A stretch of 64,000 nt of DNA from Sandaracinobacteroides sayramensis (lineage in GTDB: Bacteria; Pseudomonadota; Alphaproteobacteria; Sphingomonadales; Sphingomonadaceae): the NCBI RefSeq assembly GCF_022014495.1, contig NZ_JAKLSQ010000001.1, positions 162,739 to 226,738 of the forward strand. Reading direction: 5' to 3'. Positions 34,387 through 44,402 of this stretch are shown piece after piece. The position numbers and the translations under genes were made by a program. The notes beneath the pieces were generated by a model. The model was not told the DNA's origin. It ran no database searches and was given only the letters and a program-made list of their open reading frames with translations. Every line of letters begins with the position of its first letter. Positions within the stretch are counted from its first letter, which is position 1.

Positions 34387-35295
34387 TCACGCCTTCCTGC
34401 CGCCACGCCCTACCGCTTCCGCAACTGCTATGAGGCGGAGGACTGCTGGATTTGCATTGTCAGAGCGCCATATCGCCGACGCTGGCAGTGCGTCGGATTC
34501 GCCAGCGAGCGGAATGAAACGCAATCCTTCCACTCGGCGGGCGGCAGACTCATCGACAAATGTTATCCCGCATCCCGAGACAACGAGATCAAACACACTG
34601 GCCTCTGAGACGTCCTGAATATCTATTTTCGGCCTATGCCCGCCCTGCGTCAGCTTCGCGATTATCCGGTGCTGAACTTCTGAGCCTTGCTCAGCCTTGG
34701 ATAATAGAATTGTGTCATTGCGAGTGTCTTGCCATGTGAGGACTTGGTGATTGAAAAGTCGGTGAGTGTTCCCCAAGGCCGCTAAAATGGCTTCTCTCCA
34801 TAACACCCGAGTTTCGCAGACGGGATTGCAGTTGGTTCCGATCAGGAAGGCGACGTCGAGCGTTCCCATGGCCACGTGATGGCTCGTCCTACTCGTCGTA
34901 TCTTCCGTGAGGGTGATGTTCACCGATGGAAATAGAGCTTTAAACTGACGCAGCACATCACCAAACAACCCGCCGGTGCGCGATGATGCAATTCCGACGC
35001 GAACTTGACCCACCTCACCACTGTCGACAGCAACTGCGTAACGAGCGGCGAGATCTAATTGCTGGGCGCCTGCGATTGCGCGTTCCAAGAATGCGGCGCC
35101 TGCGGTGGTGGGCGAAACACCAGTTCGACTTCGCCTGAACAGGGGAAAGCCTAATCGGTGCTCAAGATGCTGAATGCGTCGGCTTAGTGACGACTGTGAC
35201 AACGCCAACATCTCTGCTGCTCGTCGAAAACTGCCAGTTTCCGCCGCCGCGATCGCGCAGCGCAGATTTCGCAGATCCAGGATCATATTGGGCAA
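34387..35295 (-). CDS. LysR-family regulator (intact copy of the repeat)
   Basis: The 302-aa protein has an N-terminal winged HTH (LRNLRCAIAAAETGSFRRAAEMLALSQSSLSRRIQHLEHRLG) and a substrate-binding domain (GQVRVGIASSRTGGLFGDVL). It faces the end of the trb operon, leaving 16 bases between stops. The start may be TTG at 35295, five bases after GGGGGAGT, or ATG at 35286. The first 150 codons plus about 120 upstream bases recur at 59409-59978. It probably belongs to the element backbone, and its target is unknown. Confidence 0.85.
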   Translation of the reverse strand: MPNMILDLRNLRCAIAAAETGSFRRAAEMLALSQSSLSRRIQHLEHRLGFPLFRRSRTGVSPTTAGAAFLERAIAGAQQLDLAARYAVAVDSGEVGQVRVGIASSRTGGLFGDVLRQFKALFPSVNITLTEDTTSRTSHHVAMGTLDVAFLIGTNCNPVCETRVLWREAILAALGNTHRLFNHQVLTWQDTRNDTILLSKAEQGSEVQHRIIAKLTQGGHRPKIDIQDVSEASVFDLVVSGCGITFVDESAARRVEGLRFIPLAGESDALPASAIWRSDNANPAVLRLIAVAEAVGRGGRKA

Positions 35296-35417
35296 ACATC
35301 ACTCCCCCATGCGAATTTGCGCTTCAAACGACCGCGTTTTGTGCCGGACTTTGGCCTTGCCAAAACCCTTGCGGTAGTCCTGCGTCGCGAAAGCTTCGTC
35401 GCCGATAAGGGAACACG
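34846..35417 (-). repeat. Direct repeat, left copy (LysR 5' half plus promoter)
   Basis: These 572 bases match 59409-59978 in the same orientation at about 90 percent by eye. They cover the 5' half of the LysR gene and roughly 120 upstream bases. Identity ends sharply at both sides. The two copies bracket the 24-kb catabolic island. Confidence 0.85.
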
Positions 35418-35558
35418 CTCCTGTGCCGCCCGCGGGAGTCTACAAGCGCTACTAACGACCAAAATCAGACTTCCCCTCACAGCACGGGACGGTGCCGTCT
35501 TGAACAAGTGACTTCCAACTTTGCCGCGATCACGATCATTTCTTCCGTCCCGCTCCAC

Positions 35559-36320
35559 TCACCGGGTTGCCATCCGGATCGCGCCATCTAGGCGGATGAC
35601 TTCGCCATTGAGCATCGGGTTGGTCAGGATCGCTTCGATAAGCTGCGCATATTCGGACGGCTGGCCCAGGCGGCTGGGGTGGGGCACCTGCGCGCCCAGT
35701 GCCGCCTGCACATGCTTGGGGAAGGCTGCGACCATTGGGGTCAGGAAAATGCCCGGCGCGATCGTCATCACGCGAATTTTCAACGGGGCTAAGTCGCGCG
35801 CGATCGGCAGGGTCATGCCGACCACGCCACCCTTCGACGCGCTGTAAGCCGCTTGTCCGATCTGCCCGTCATAGGCGGCGACGCTGGCGGTATTGACGAT
35901 CACCCCGCGCTCGTCCTCCACCGCGTCCAGCGCAGCGGCGCGCGCGGCAAATTTGGCAATCAGGTTGAAGCTGCCGATCAGATTAACCTCGACCGTGCGG
36001 CGGAACAGGTCGAGCGTGTGGGGCACATATTCCTTGCCCACCGTCTTCATCGCCGGCGCGATCCCCGCGCAATTGACCAGAATGCGGGCCGGACCATGCG
36101 TGGCCTCGGCAGCATCCAGCGCGGCGGCGACGCTGGCATCATCGGCGACATTGGCGGCGACGAACGATGCGCCGATCTCCGCCGCCGCGGCCTGCCCCGC
36201 CTCCGCATTCATGTCGAGGATCGTCACCCGCGCCCCGGCCTCCGCCAGCATCCGCGCGGTCGCATGGCCCAGCCCCGATGCGCCCCCGGTAACGATGGCA
36301 GCCTGTCCCGCGATCATCAT
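35559..36320 (-). CDS. HSD10-type 3-hydroxyacyl-CoA dehydrogenase (SDR)
   Basis: The 253-aa SDR has the NAD site VTGGASGLGHATARML, the catalytic tetrad region YSASKGG, and a C-terminal block (RVMTIAPGIFLTPM, NPMLNGEVIRLDGAIRM). That block is characteristic of type-2 3-hydroxyacyl-CoA dehydrogenases (HSD17B10 group). These oxidise short and 2-methyl branched 3-hydroxyacyl-CoA, including 2-methyl-3-hydroxybutyryl-CoA of isoleucine breakdown. Its start overlaps the thiolase stop. It ends the operon that begins with the acyl-CoA dehydrogenase at 38655. Confidence 0.82.
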   Translation of the reverse strand: MMIAGQAAIVTGGASGLGHATARMLAEAGARVTILDMNAEAGQAAAAEIGASFVAANVADDASVAAALDAAEATHGPARILVNCAGIAPAMKTVGKEYVPHTLDLFRRTVEVNLIGSFNLIAKFAARAAALDAVEDERGVIVNTASVAAYDGQIGQAAYSASKGGVVGMTLPIARDLAPLKIRVMTIAPGIFLTPMVAAFPKHVQAALGAQVPHPSRLGQPSEYAQLIEAILTNPMLNGEVIRLDGAIRMATR

Positions 36321-37516
36321 GCCTTCGCTCCCTGCACCAGTTCAACCGCCATCGCGGTCGCTTCCCCGCCGCCGATGCACAGCGCCGCGACGCCGCGCGT
36401 CTTGCCGTACGTCTCCAGCGCCGAAATCAGCGTTGCCAGCACCCGCGCGCCCGACGCACCGATCGGATGGCCCAATGCCGTCGCGCCGCCATGGACGTTC
36501 AGCTTCTCCGCCGGAATGTCGAGGTCACGCGCGGCGATCATCGCGACCACGGCAAAGGCTTCGTTCACCTCGAACAGGTCGACATCGCCCGCCGACCAGC
36601 CCGCTCTTCCCAGCGCCTTGCGGATCGCGGGCACCGGCGCGGTGGTGAAGCGCGCGGGTTCCTGCGCATGGGCGGCGATCGCCGCCACACGCGCGACGAT
36701 GGGCAGGCCCAGCCGCGAGGCGACGCTCTGCCGCGTTATCACCAGCGCGGCGGCCCCGTCGGAAATGGAGGAGGCATTGGCGGCGGTGATCGTGCCGTCC
36801 TTCGCAAAAGCGGGTTTCAGGCTGCGGATTTTCTCCGGCTTGGCCTTGCCCGGCTGCTCGTCGCTATCCACCAGCGTCTCGCCACCGCGGCCCGCGACCG
36901 TCACCGGCGCGATCTCGCGTGCAAAGGCCCCGCTGGCGATCGCCGCGCGGGCGCGGTCGAGCGAGCGGATCGCGAAATCATCCTGTTCTTCGCGACTGAA
37001 CTGATAGTCGCGCACCGCATCCTCGGCAAAGACGCCCATCGCCTTGCCCGGTTCATAGGCATCCTCCAGACCGTCCATCATCATCGTGTCGATGATGCGG
37101 TCATGGCCAATGCGCGCGCCGCCGCGATGCTTGCGCAGCGCATAGGGAGCGTTGGTCATGCTTTCCATACCACCCGCGACGATGATGTCGGCGGTCCCGG
37201 CGGCCAGCGCCTCGGCCGCCATGATCGCTGCCTGCATGCCCGATCCGCACATCTTGTTGACCGTCGTCGCCTCGACCGACAGGGGCAGGCTCGCGCCCAG
37301 CGCCGCCTGCCGCGCCGGGGCTTGGCCCAGGCCTGCGGGCAGCACGCAACCCATATAGATGCGATCGATCGCGTCCGGGGCGACGCCCGCCCGCTCGACC
37401 GCCGCCTTCACCGCCGTCGCGCCGAGATCGGTGGCCTTGACCGCGGACAGCGCGCCCTGAAACCCGCCCATCGGCGTGCGGGCATAGCCTGCAATGACTA
37501 CCGGATCGTCCTGCAT
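36317..37516 (-). CDS. Acetyl-CoA C-acyltransferase (thiolase)
   Basis: The 399-aa protein has the thiolase nucleophile in VNKMCGSGMQAAIMA (about residue 90), the His motif NVHGGATALGHPIGASGARV, and the C-terminal Cys in CIGGGEATAM. It would cleave acetoacetyl-CoA or 2-methylacetoacetyl-CoA, or form the reverse bond. With the scoA/scoB products it can turn acetoacetate into two acetyl-CoA. The next upstream gene ends 11 bases before its start. Confidence 0.9.
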   Translation of the reverse strand: MQDDPVVIAGYARTPMGGFQGALSAVKATDLGATAVKAAVERAGVAPDAIDRIYMGCVLPAGLGQAPARQAALGASLPLSVEATTVNKMCGSGMQAAIMAAEALAAGTADIIVAGGMESMTNAPYALRKHRGGARIGHDRIIDTMMMDGLEDAYEPGKAMGVFAEDAVRDYQFSREEQDDFAIRSLDRARAAIASGAFAREIAPVTVAGRGGETLVDSDEQPGKAKPEKIRSLKPAFAKDGTITAANASSISDGAAALVITRQSVASRLGLPIVARVAAIAAHAQEPARFTTAPVPAIRKALGRAGWSAGDVDLFEVNEAFAVVAMIAARDLDIPAEKLNVHGGATALGHPIGASGARVLATLISALETYGKTRGVAALCIGGGEATAMAVELVQGAKA

Positions 37517-37527
37517 CTCAGTTCTCC

Positions 37528-38655
37528 TCAGAGGGCGCGCGCAATCACCATGCGCTGGATGTCGGACGTGCCTTCATAGATCTGGCACACCCGCACATCG
37601 CGGTAGATTTTGGCGATGCCAAAATCTTCAAGATAGCCATAGCCGCCCAGCGTCTGGACTGCGGCGGACACGACAGCCTCGGCCGTTTCCGACGCGACCA
37701 GCTTGGCCATCGACGCTTCTTTCAGGCACGGCAGCCCAGCATCTTTCATCGACGCGGCGTGCAGCACCAGCTGGCGCGCAGCCTCCAGCCGGGCGGCCTG
37801 ATCGGCGAGGCGGAAGCCCACCGCCTGATGCGCGATAATAGGCTGGCCGAAGCTCTTGCGGTCCTTGGCGTAATCGATCGCGAACTCCAGCGCCGCTTGC
37901 GCCATGCCGATGCATTGCGCGGCGATGCCGATGCGGCCAACCTCGAGATTGGAGAGCGCAATACCATAGCCCGCGCCCTCCGCACCCAGCCGCAATTCTT
38001 CCGGCACGAACAGATCGTCGAAGCGGATCGCGCAGGTGTCCGATGCGCCCTGCCCCAGCTTGTGCTCAACCTTGTCGACGCTGTAGCCCTCGCTATCGGT
38101 CGGCACGATGAAGCCGGAAATGCCGCGCTTGCCCGCCGCCGGATCAGTTACGGCATAGACGATGGCGATACCGGCAATGCGCCCCGAGGTGATGAACTGC
38201 TTGGCCCCGATCAGCCGATAGCCGCCCCCTTGCCTTATCGCGCGGGTGCGGATAGCCGATGCGTCGGAGCCGGCGTCGGTTTCGGTGAGCGCGAAGGCGC
38301 CGATCATCCTGCCAGCGATCAGGTCCGGCAGGAAGCGAGCCTGTTGCGCCGCCGTGCCATCCTTCAGCAGGCCCGACACGATCAGGCTGTTCTGGATCGA
38401 CACGATGGTCGAGAGCGCGCCGTCCGCCGCGGCGATCTCCATCAGCGACAGTGCGTAGGACACATAGTCCGCGCCCGCGCCGCCGACTGCTTCCGGCGCG
38501 GTCATGCCCAGCAGGCCCAGCGCTGCCAGTTCTTCGAACAATTCGGGCGGATAGGCCTTCGCCGCTTCATAGGCGGCGCTGTTCGGGCGAATCTGTTCCT
38601 GCGCGAAATCGCGCACTGCGTCGCGGATGGCGGACTGGGTCTCGGTGAGAATCAT
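37528..38655 (-). CDS. Acyl-CoA dehydrogenase (short/branched-chain type)
   Basis: The 375-aa flavoprotein has FALTETDAGSDASAIRTRA, LGGYGYLEDFGIAKIYRDVRVCQIYEGTSDIQ, and thus the catalytic Glu in the usual helix J/K position (IYEGT). This differs from the isovaleryl-CoA dehydrogenase at 47205, whose Glu is elsewhere. It probably oxidises a short straight or 2-methyl-branched acyl-CoA. GGAGGAGGTTC precedes its ATG. It opens a three-gene operon with thiolase and HSD10-type dehydrogenase. Confidence 0.88.
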   Translation of the reverse strand: MILTETQSAIRDAVRDFAQEQIRPNSAAYEAAKAYPPELFEELAALGLLGMTAPEAVGGAGADYVSYALSLMEIAAADGALSTIVSIQNSLIVSGLLKDGTAAQQARFLPDLIAGRMIGAFALTETDAGSDASAIRTRAIRQGGGYRLIGAKQFITSGRIAGIAIVYAVTDPAAGKRGISGFIVPTDSEGYSVDKVEHKLGQGASDTCAIRFDDLFVPEELRLGAEGAGYGIALSNLEVGRIGIAAQCIGMAQAALEFAIDYAKDRKSFGQPIIAHQAVGFRLADQAARLEAARQLVLHAASMKDAGLPCLKEASMAKLVASETAEAVVSAAVQTLGGYGYLEDFGIAKIYRDVRVCQIYEGTSDIQRMVIARAL

Positions 38656-38890
38656 GAACCTCCTCCAAATGGCACATCGCTAAACGACCTCGCTTTTCGC
38701 TCGGAGCAACTGCCAAATGAAACGTAGTCCGCGATGAGGAGGGTGCCGTAACTAAGCGTCGCAACAGGCGCGCTGTCGTTCGCCAACGATCCCATCATCA
38801 GCGAAAAGGAAAGTGGCGATCTGACGAATATCGCCGAAGCCTGTCGACCTTGAGGGGATGTCGATCTGCGAAAAGAAGTACTGTCCTGCA

Positions 38891-39544
38891 TCAGCGTTCG
38901 AAGCGCGCGCTTGTCAGCGCCTCGATCGTTTCGAGATCCACGCCGGGTGCGATCTCGACGAGGCGAAACGGCCTGTGATGATCGGGTCGCTCGAACACCG
39001 CGAGATTGGTGACGATCATGTCGACCACATTGAGCCCGGTGATCGGCAGCGTGCAGTCGGGAATGAATTTGGGCGTGCCGTCCTTCGCGGCATGATCCAT
39101 CACGACGATGATCTTCTTCACACCCGCGACCAGGTCCATGGCGCCGCCCATGCCCTTCACCATCTTGCCGGGGATCATCCAGTTGGCGATGTCGCCATTT
39201 TCTGCTACTTCCATCGCGCCCAGGACCGCGAGATCGATATGGCCACCGCGGATCATCGCGAAGCTGTCGGCGGACGAGAAATAGGATGTCTGGGGAAGCT
39301 CGGACACGGTCTGCTTGCCCGCATTGATGAGGTCGGCATCCTCCTCGCCCTCGTAGGGAAAGGGACCGATGCCGAGCATGCCATTCTCCGATTGCAGCGT
39401 GACCTCGACGCCCGGCGGCACATGGTTCGCAACCAGGGTGGGGATGCCGATCCCGAGATTGACGTAGAATCCGTCCCGGAGCTCGCGCGCGGCACGCGCC
39501 GCCATCTGGTCCCTCGTCCAGCCTTGCGAACTGCCGCTCATCAT
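38891..39544 (-). CDS. scoB: 3-oxoacid CoA-transferase subunit B
   Basis: The 217-aa protein has [18 protein letters not shown] and the catalytic glutamate in [43 protein letters not shown] is also typical. With subunit A it moves CoA from succinyl-CoA to acetoacetate. Such CoA-transferases can also activate itaconate. It overlaps scoA by four bases and is the last gene of the eight-gene operon; 235 bases without a gene follow. Confidence 0.92.
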   Translation of the reverse strand: MMSGSSQGWTRDQMAARAARELRDGFYVNLGIGIPTLVANHVPPGVEVTLQSENGMLGIGPFPYEGEEDADLINAGKQTVSELPQTSYFSSADSFAMIRGGHIDLAVLGAMEVAENGDIANWMIPGKMVKGMGGAMDLVAGVKKIIVVMDHAAKDGTPKFIPDCTLPITGLNVVDMIVTNLAVFERPDHHRPFRLVEIAPGVDLETIEALTSARFER

Positions 39545-40248
39545 GCCTCCTCCCGCGCGCGCACCGTGCGCTGCTCAATTTTCTTCGTGTAAGGTGCGCC
39601 GCAGATCAGGCGATTCACGTAGATCCCCGGCAAATGAATCTGATCGGGCTCGAGGGTGCCGGTCGGCACGATCTCCTCGACCTCGGCGATGCAGATGCGC
39701 CCGCAGGTCGCGGCCGGCGCGTTGAAGTTGCGGGCGGTCTTACGGAAGACCAGATTGCCGCTTTCATCGGCTTTCCAGCCCTTGATGATCGACAGGTCGG
39801 CCGTGATGGCGAGCTCCAGCACATAATCATGCTCGCCGAACCGCCGGACCTCCTTCCCCTGGGCCACGAGAGTCCCGACTCCGGTGCGGGTATAGAATCC
39901 GGGAATGACCGCGCCTCCCGCCCGCATACGCTCGGCGAGCGTCCCTTGCGGACAAAATTCGACCTCGAGTTCGCCGGTCAGATATTGTCGCTCGAACTCT
40001 TTGTTCTCGCCGACATAGGAGGCGATCATCTTGCGCACCTGACGGGAGCGAAGGAGCTTGCCGATCCCTTCATTATCGATGCCGGCATTGTTCGAGGCGA
40101 AGGTCAGATCGCGCACGCCCGAGGTCTCGATTGCGTCGAGCAGCCGCTCGGGGATGCCGCAAAGCCCGAAACCGCCGCTCGCGATCGTCATGCCATCGGT
40201 CAATAGACCGGCCAGCGCCGTATCGGCGTCGGCATAGATTTTTCTCAC
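39541..40248 (-). CDS. scoA: 3-oxoacid CoA-transferase subunit A
   Basis: The 235-aa protein carries [19 protein letters not shown] near the N-terminus. It also has [37 protein letters not shown] and [10 protein letters not shown], as in ScoA. It pairs with subunit B to activate acetoacetate. Its ATG overlaps the stop of the CitE-like gene (ATGA). In M. tuberculosis scoA and scoB belong to the same leucine cluster. Confidence 0.92.
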   Translation of the reverse strand: MRKIYADADTALAGLLTDGMTIASGGFGLCGIPERLLDAIETSGVRDLTFASNNAGIDNEGIGKLLRSRQVRKMIASYVGENKEFERQYLTGELEVEFCPQGTLAERMRAGGAVIPGFYTRTGVGTLVAQGKEVRRFGEHDYVLELAITADLSIIKGWKADESGNLVFRKTARNFNAPAATCGRICIAEVEEIVPTGTLEPDQIHLPGIYVNRLICGAPYTKKIEQRTVRAREEA

Positions 40249-41087
40249 GCAATCTCTCCTGCTGTCTGAAGGATGCGCCGAGCCTGCTTGAGGTGCGGCG
40301 CATCGATCATCTGTCCTTCGAGCTGAAGCGCACCGGCGTCAGGCCGGGCGGCGAACGCCGCGACGATGGCGCGGGCCCGAACGAGCTCGTCCTCGTCCGG
40401 CGTAAAAGCCTGGTTGATGATCGCGACCTGCGCCGGGTGGATCGCCATTACGCCCGTGAAGCCGTCGCGCCGCGCGCGGCGCGCATAGTCGGCAAGGCCG
40501 TCGAGGTCGCGAAAGGCCGGGAACACCGTCTCGATAGCGGGCACATCGGCGGCGTGCGCGGCGAAGAGCGTCAACGACCGTGCGAGCTCGTACGGCGGGG
40601 TATAGCGGCCATCCTCCTCGCGAGAGGTCGCCGCGCCGATCGCGGCGGGCAGGTCTTCAGCGCCCCAGGTCAGACCGAGAAGATGGCGCGAAACCTCGGC
40701 ATAGCTGCCGAGCCCGAAGATCGCACGCGGCGTCTCGGTCGCGATCGGCAAAATAGGTGCTGCGCCGATGCGCTGCGCGAGCGACATCACGCTTAATGCG
40801 CCTTCCGACTTGGGCAGCAGGAAACCATCGGGTGCGCAATCCAAAACCGCCGTCAGATCGTCTTCGAGCAATCCGCTATCCTGAGGATTCACGCGAACGA
40901 AAAGTTTCACCTGACGGTCGCCCTGTTCGCGCAGGAAGCGCGCCGTCGCCTCGCGCGCGGCGAGCTTGGCCGAGGGTGCCACCGCATCCTCCAGGTCGAG
41001 AATGAGCGCATCTGCACCGGTTCGTAGCGCCTTCTCCATCCGGTCGGGACGATCTCCGGGCACGAACAGCAGCGAACGCAGCCTCAT
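40245..41087 (-). CDS. CitE-like (R)-3-hydroxyacyl-CoA lyase
   Basis: The 280-aa protein is of the HpcH/HpaI citrate-lyase-beta fold: LLFVPGDRPDRMEKAL, ADALILDLEDAVAPSAK, LLPKSEGA, PIATETPRAIFGLGSYAE, LTWGAEDLPAAIG and MAIHPAQVAIINQAF. The Mg-binding Glu and Asp are present. In the equivalent M. tuberculosis operon, Rv2498c cleaves (R)-HMG-CoA and citramalyl-CoA. Here it can replace the usual TIM-barrel HMG-CoA lyase, which is absent. ATG 41087 gives an ATGA overlap with the MaoC gene. Confidence 0.82.
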   Translation of the reverse strand: MRLRSLLFVPGDRPDRMEKALRTGADALILDLEDAVAPSAKLAAREATARFLREQGDRQVKLFVRVNPQDSGLLEDDLTAVLDCAPDGFLLPKSEGALSVMSLAQRIGAAPILPIATETPRAIFGLGSYAEVSRHLLGLTWGAEDLPAAIGAATSREEDGRYTPPYELARSLTLFAAHAADVPAIETVFPAFRDLDGLADYARRARRDGFTGVMAIHPAQVAIINQAFTPDEDELVRARAIVAAFAARPDAGALQLEGQMIDAPHLKQARRILQTAGEIA

Positions 41088-41539
41088 GCCTCCCCCTTCC
41101 GATGCAGCAGCGCGGATCGCAGGCATCTGCACACGATCTCGTCGCGCTGGTTGAGCAGCCTGTGCTCGAACGTGACGATGCCGGCTGAGGGACGCGAGCG
41201 GCTATCCGTCAGCTGCGCGACGTCGGTTTCCGCGCGCAGCGTGTCGCCGATGAACACCGGGGCCGGCATGGCCAGCTTGTCGTAGCCCAGATTGGCGACA
41301 AGCGTGCCGAGCGTCGTGTCACCGACGGACAGGCCGATCATCAGCGCAAAGGTGAAGGTGCCGTTGACGAGGATCCGGCCAAATTCACTGGCCTCAGCTG
41401 CCTCCCGATCAAGATGGAGCGGCTGCGGATTATGGGTCATGCACGAGAACAGCAGATTGTCGGTCTCGGTCACCGTCCGGCGGATGTCATGCGTGACGCT
41501 GTCGCCAACCTGCCATTCGTCATAATAGCGACCAGTCAT
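41084..41539 (-). CDS. MaoC-like enoyl-CoA hydratase
   Basis: The 151-aa hot-dog-fold protein has the hydratase region FSCMTHNPQPLHLDREAAEASEFGRILVNGTFT, with Asp and His in the expected places. In M. tuberculosis the neighbour of citE, Rv2499c, hydrates itaconyl-CoA and 3-methylglutaconyl-CoA. The same place here suggests the same step between the carboxylase and the CitE-like lyase. The start shares a base with the carboxylase alpha stop. Confidence 0.85.
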   Translation of the reverse strand: MTGRYYDEWQVGDSVTHDIRRTVTETDNLLFSCMTHNPQPLHLDREAAEASEFGRILVNGTFTFALMIGLSVGDTTLGTLVANLGYDKLAMPAPVFIGDTLRAETDVAQLTDSRSRPSAGIVTFEHRLLNQRDEIVCRCLRSALLHRKGEA

Positions 41540-43413
41540 CAGGCCTCTCCCTCGACGCGGACCAGCAGCGTGCCTTCCGAAACCTGCGCGCCCTCGCTGG
41601 CCTTGAACTCGGCAACGATCCCGTCGAAGGGCGCGAGTAACGCCTGCTCCATCTTCATCGCCTCGATGACGACCAAGCGCTGCCCCTTTGTGACGGCATC
41701 ACCCTGCCTCACCGCGACCGCGATCACGCGGCCCGGCATGGGCGATAGGATCGCTCCGTCGCCTCCTGCCGCGCCGGTCGTCCCTGGCTCGGCACGCCAC
41801 GGCTCGAAAGCCCAGGCTTCGCCGTCGACGAATATCAGGCCGTCCTCCACCCGAGCAGTCGAAGGGTTCTTGGACAGACTGACCAGATAAGGCTTGCCGG
41901 CAACGGCGACCTCGATCTCCTGCGAAGCGTGCCGGTTGGCGCGGAAACCCTGCAGTGCCGTCCACGGATCGTCGCCATCGCTCGTGAGCAAGGCGCGCGC
42001 CGCCGCATCCAGCACGGATGCTCCCGGTTCGGCAGACGGGATCAGCGTTTCAGCGTGACGTTCGATGAAGCCGGTATCGATATGCGCGGCGAGAAAATCG
42101 GGATGGCTTGCCGCGCGCGCCAGAAAGGCTGCGTTGGTGCGGACAGGCCAGACCTCGACCTGGCGGACCCCTTGCGCAAGTTGCTGTGCGGCCTGTTCGC
42201 GTGAAGGCGCATGAGCGATGATCTTGGCGATCATGGGATCATAATAGGGCGTGACCTCGCCGCCCTGCTTGACACCGCTGTCGATGCGCAGATCGGAGGG
42301 AAAGCGCAGATGATCGAGCGGGCCGGTAGACGGCAAAAAGCCGGTGGTCGGATTCTCGGCATAGAGGCGGGCCTCCATCGCCCAGCCGTCGATCGTGAGA
42401 TCCTCTTGCCGCTTCGGCAGCGGCTCGCCCGATGCAACGCGCAGCTGCCATTCCACCAGATCCTGACCCGTGATGCTCTCTGTCACGGGATGCTCGACCT
42501 GAAGCCTGGTATTCATTTCCATGAACCAGATCCGGTCGGCGCGCAGGCCCTCGGAGCCATCGGCGATGAACTCTATCGTGCCCGCGCCGACATAGTCGAC
42601 CGCCTTGACTGCCCGCACCGCCGCCTCGCAGATCGCGTCGCGCGTCGCGGCGTCCATTCCAGGTGCAGGCGCCTCTTCGATCACCTTCTGGTGGCGGCGC
42701 TGAAGCGAGCAGTCGCGCTCGAACAGATGGACGACATGGCCATGGGTGTCGCCGAATACCTGCACCTCGATATGGCGGGGCGAGAGGATATATTTCTCGA
42801 TGAGAACGCGGTCGTCGCCAAACGATGCCGCCGCCTCACGCTTGCAACTGGCGAGCGCCTCGGCGAAATCCGGCGCCGCCTCGACCCGCCGCATCCCCTT
42901 GCCACCGCCACCCGCGACCGCCTTGATAAGGACGGGATAGCCGATCGCATCGGCTTCGCGCTGCAGATGATCGGGCGACTGATCGGCGCCGAGATAGCCG
43001 GGCGTCACCGGCACGCCTGCGGCGATCATGCGCTCCTTGGCGGCATCCTTGAGACCCATGGCGCGGATGGCCGCCGGCGGCGCGCCCACCCAGACCAGCC
43101 CGGCCGCGATCACTGCCTCGGCGAACTCGGCATTTTCGCTCAAGAAACCATAACCCGGATGGATGGCCTGCGCGCCCGTGGCACGCGCGGCCTCGAGGAG
43201 AAGATCCTGGCGCAAATAGCTGTCCCTCGCCGGCGCCGGTCCGATGCACACCGCCTCATCGGCCTCACGCACGAAGGGCATTGCCGCATCGACGTCGGCA
43301 TGCACCGCGATGGTGCGAATGCCGAGCCTGCGGGCCGTGCGGATGATGCGCCGGGCGATTTCGCCGCGATTGGCAATGAGGAGGCTCTCTATCATGGACG
43401 TCCGGCCTTTCAT
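41539..43413 (-). CDS. mccA: Acyl-CoA carboxylase alpha subunit (biotin carboxylase + BCCP)
   Basis: The 624-aa protein has an N-terminal biotin carboxylase ([50 protein letters not shown]). The C-terminal biotinyl domain has biotin-lysine site [11 protein letters not shown] (about residue 590). The operon with isovaleryl-CoA dehydrogenase and a matching beta subunit points to 3-methylcrotonyl-CoA as substrate. Geranyl-CoA or another acyl-CoA cannot be excluded. ATG 43413 overlaps the bioB stop (ATGA); ATG 43395 is a possible alternative. Confidence 0.88.
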   Translation of the reverse strand: MKGRTSMIESLLIANRGEIARRIIRTARRLGIRTIAVHADVDAAMPFVREADEAVCIGPAPARDSYLRQDLLLEAARATGAQAIHPGYGFLSENAEFAEAVIAAGLVWVGAPPAAIRAMGLKDAAKERMIAAGVPVTPGYLGADQSPDHLQREADAIGYPVLIKAVAGGGGKGMRRVEAAPDFAEALASCKREAAASFGDDRVLIEKYILSPRHIEVQVFGDTHGHVVHLFERDCSLQRRHQKVIEEAPAPGMDAATRDAICEAAVRAVKAVDYVGAGTIEFIADGSEGLRADRIWFMEMNTRLQVEHPVTESITGQDLVEWQLRVASGEPLPKRQEDLTIDGWAMEARLYAENPTTGFLPSTGPLDHLRFPSDLRIDSGVKQGGEVTPYYDPMIAKIIAHAPSREQAAQQLAQGVRQVEVWPVRTNAAFLARAASHPDFLAAHIDTGFIERHAETLIPSAEPGASVLDAAARALLTSDGDDPWTALQGFRANRHASQEIEVAVAGKPYLVSLSKNPSTARVEDGLIFVDGEAWAFEPWRAEPGTTGAAGGDGAILSPMPGRVIAVAVRQGDAVTKGQRLVVIEAMKMEQALLAPFDGIVAEFKASEGAQVSEGTLLVRVEGEA

Positions 43414-44402
43414 GCGGCCGCCTCCTGGCCGCCATCTTGTGTGTCGAGGGCGAAGAGCCCGAGCTTTGCGAAAAGGGCCGCGTCGCTGTTCGCGCCGGCA
43501 TTGCCGGCTGTCAGCAATCGGTCGCCCGTGAAGATGGAATTGGCGCCCGCCATGAAGCACAGCGCCTGCATCGTCTCGGACATGCTTTCCCGGCCCGCCG
43601 ACAGGCGCACCACCGACCTCGGCATCAGGATCCGGGCAACCGCGACGGTACGGACGAACTCGATATCGTCGATCCGGGCCGACGGCACATCGCGTAGCAT
43701 GTCGCCCAGCGGCGTTCCCGGCACCGGTACGAGGGCGTTGAGGGGAACGCTTTCCGGCGGTTCGGGCAGGTTGGCGAGCGCGTGGAGGAAGCTCACCCGA
43801 TCCTCGCGGCTTTCACCCATGCCGAGGATGCCGCCACAACAGACTGCCATGCCGGCGGCCCGCACCCGCGAAAGCGTGTCGAGCCGATCCTCGAAGCGGC
43901 GCGTCGAGACGATCGCCCCATAATGTTCGGGCGAGGTGTCGATATTGTGGTTATAATAATCGAGCCCCGCGCCTGCGAGGCGCTCTGCCTGATCGTCTTC
44001 CAGCATGCCGAGCGTCATGCAGGTCTCAAGACCCAGTGCCTTCACCCGCGCAATCATGTCGAGCAGCGCCGGCATGTCGCGCGCCTTTGGGCTGCGCCAG
44101 GCCGCCCCCATGCAGAAGCGCGATGATCCCGCGGCTTTCGCGACGGCGGCGGCGGTGACGACGTTGTCGACATCGACGAGCTTGCCAGCCTTGAGCCCGG
44201 TCTTGTGGTGGGCCGATTGCGAGCAATAGCCACAGTCCTCGGCGCAGCCGCCTGTCTTGATGGAGAGAAGCGTCGAAAGCTGGATGGCATTAGCGTCATG
44301 GTGCCAACGGTGGATCGCCTGGGCCTCGCCCAGGAGATCGAGCAATGGTCGCTTGAAAAGGGCCGCGATCGCTGGCCGGGTGATGGGTGTCCGCATCGCC
44401 AT
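43410..44402 (-). CDS. bioB: Biotin synthase
   Basis: The 330-aa radical-SAM protein has the cluster motif [13 protein letters not shown] (CxxxCxxC). [31 protein letters not shown] and [14 protein letters not shown] are all typical of BioB. It makes biotin, the cofactor of the carboxylase encoded by the genes on both sides. Its place inside the operon is unusual, since bioB normally sits with bioA/D/F or alone. ATG 44402 overlaps the beta-subunit stop by one base. Confidence 0.93.
   Translation of the reverse strand: MAMRTPITRPAIAALFKRPLLDLLGEAQAIHRWHHDANAIQLSTLLSIKTGGCAEDCGYCSQSAHHKTGLKAGKLVDVDNVVTAAAVAKAAGSSRFCMGAAWRSPKARDMPALLDMIARVKALGLETCMTLGMLEDDQAERLAGAGLDYYNHNIDTSPEHYGAIVSTRRFEDRLDTLSRVRAAGMAVCCGGILGMGESREDRVSFLHALANLPEPPESVPLNALVPVPGTPLGDMLRDVPSARIDDIEFVRTVAVARILMPRSVVRLSAGRESMSETMQALCFMAGANSIFTGDRLLTAGNAGANSDAALFAKLGLFALDTQDGGQEAAA

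Noticed and set aside
42211-43923. 570-codon frame antisense to the carboxylase alpha and bioB genes
   Set aside because: Both sense genes have complete catalytic motifs and coupled starts; the antisense product resembles nothing.
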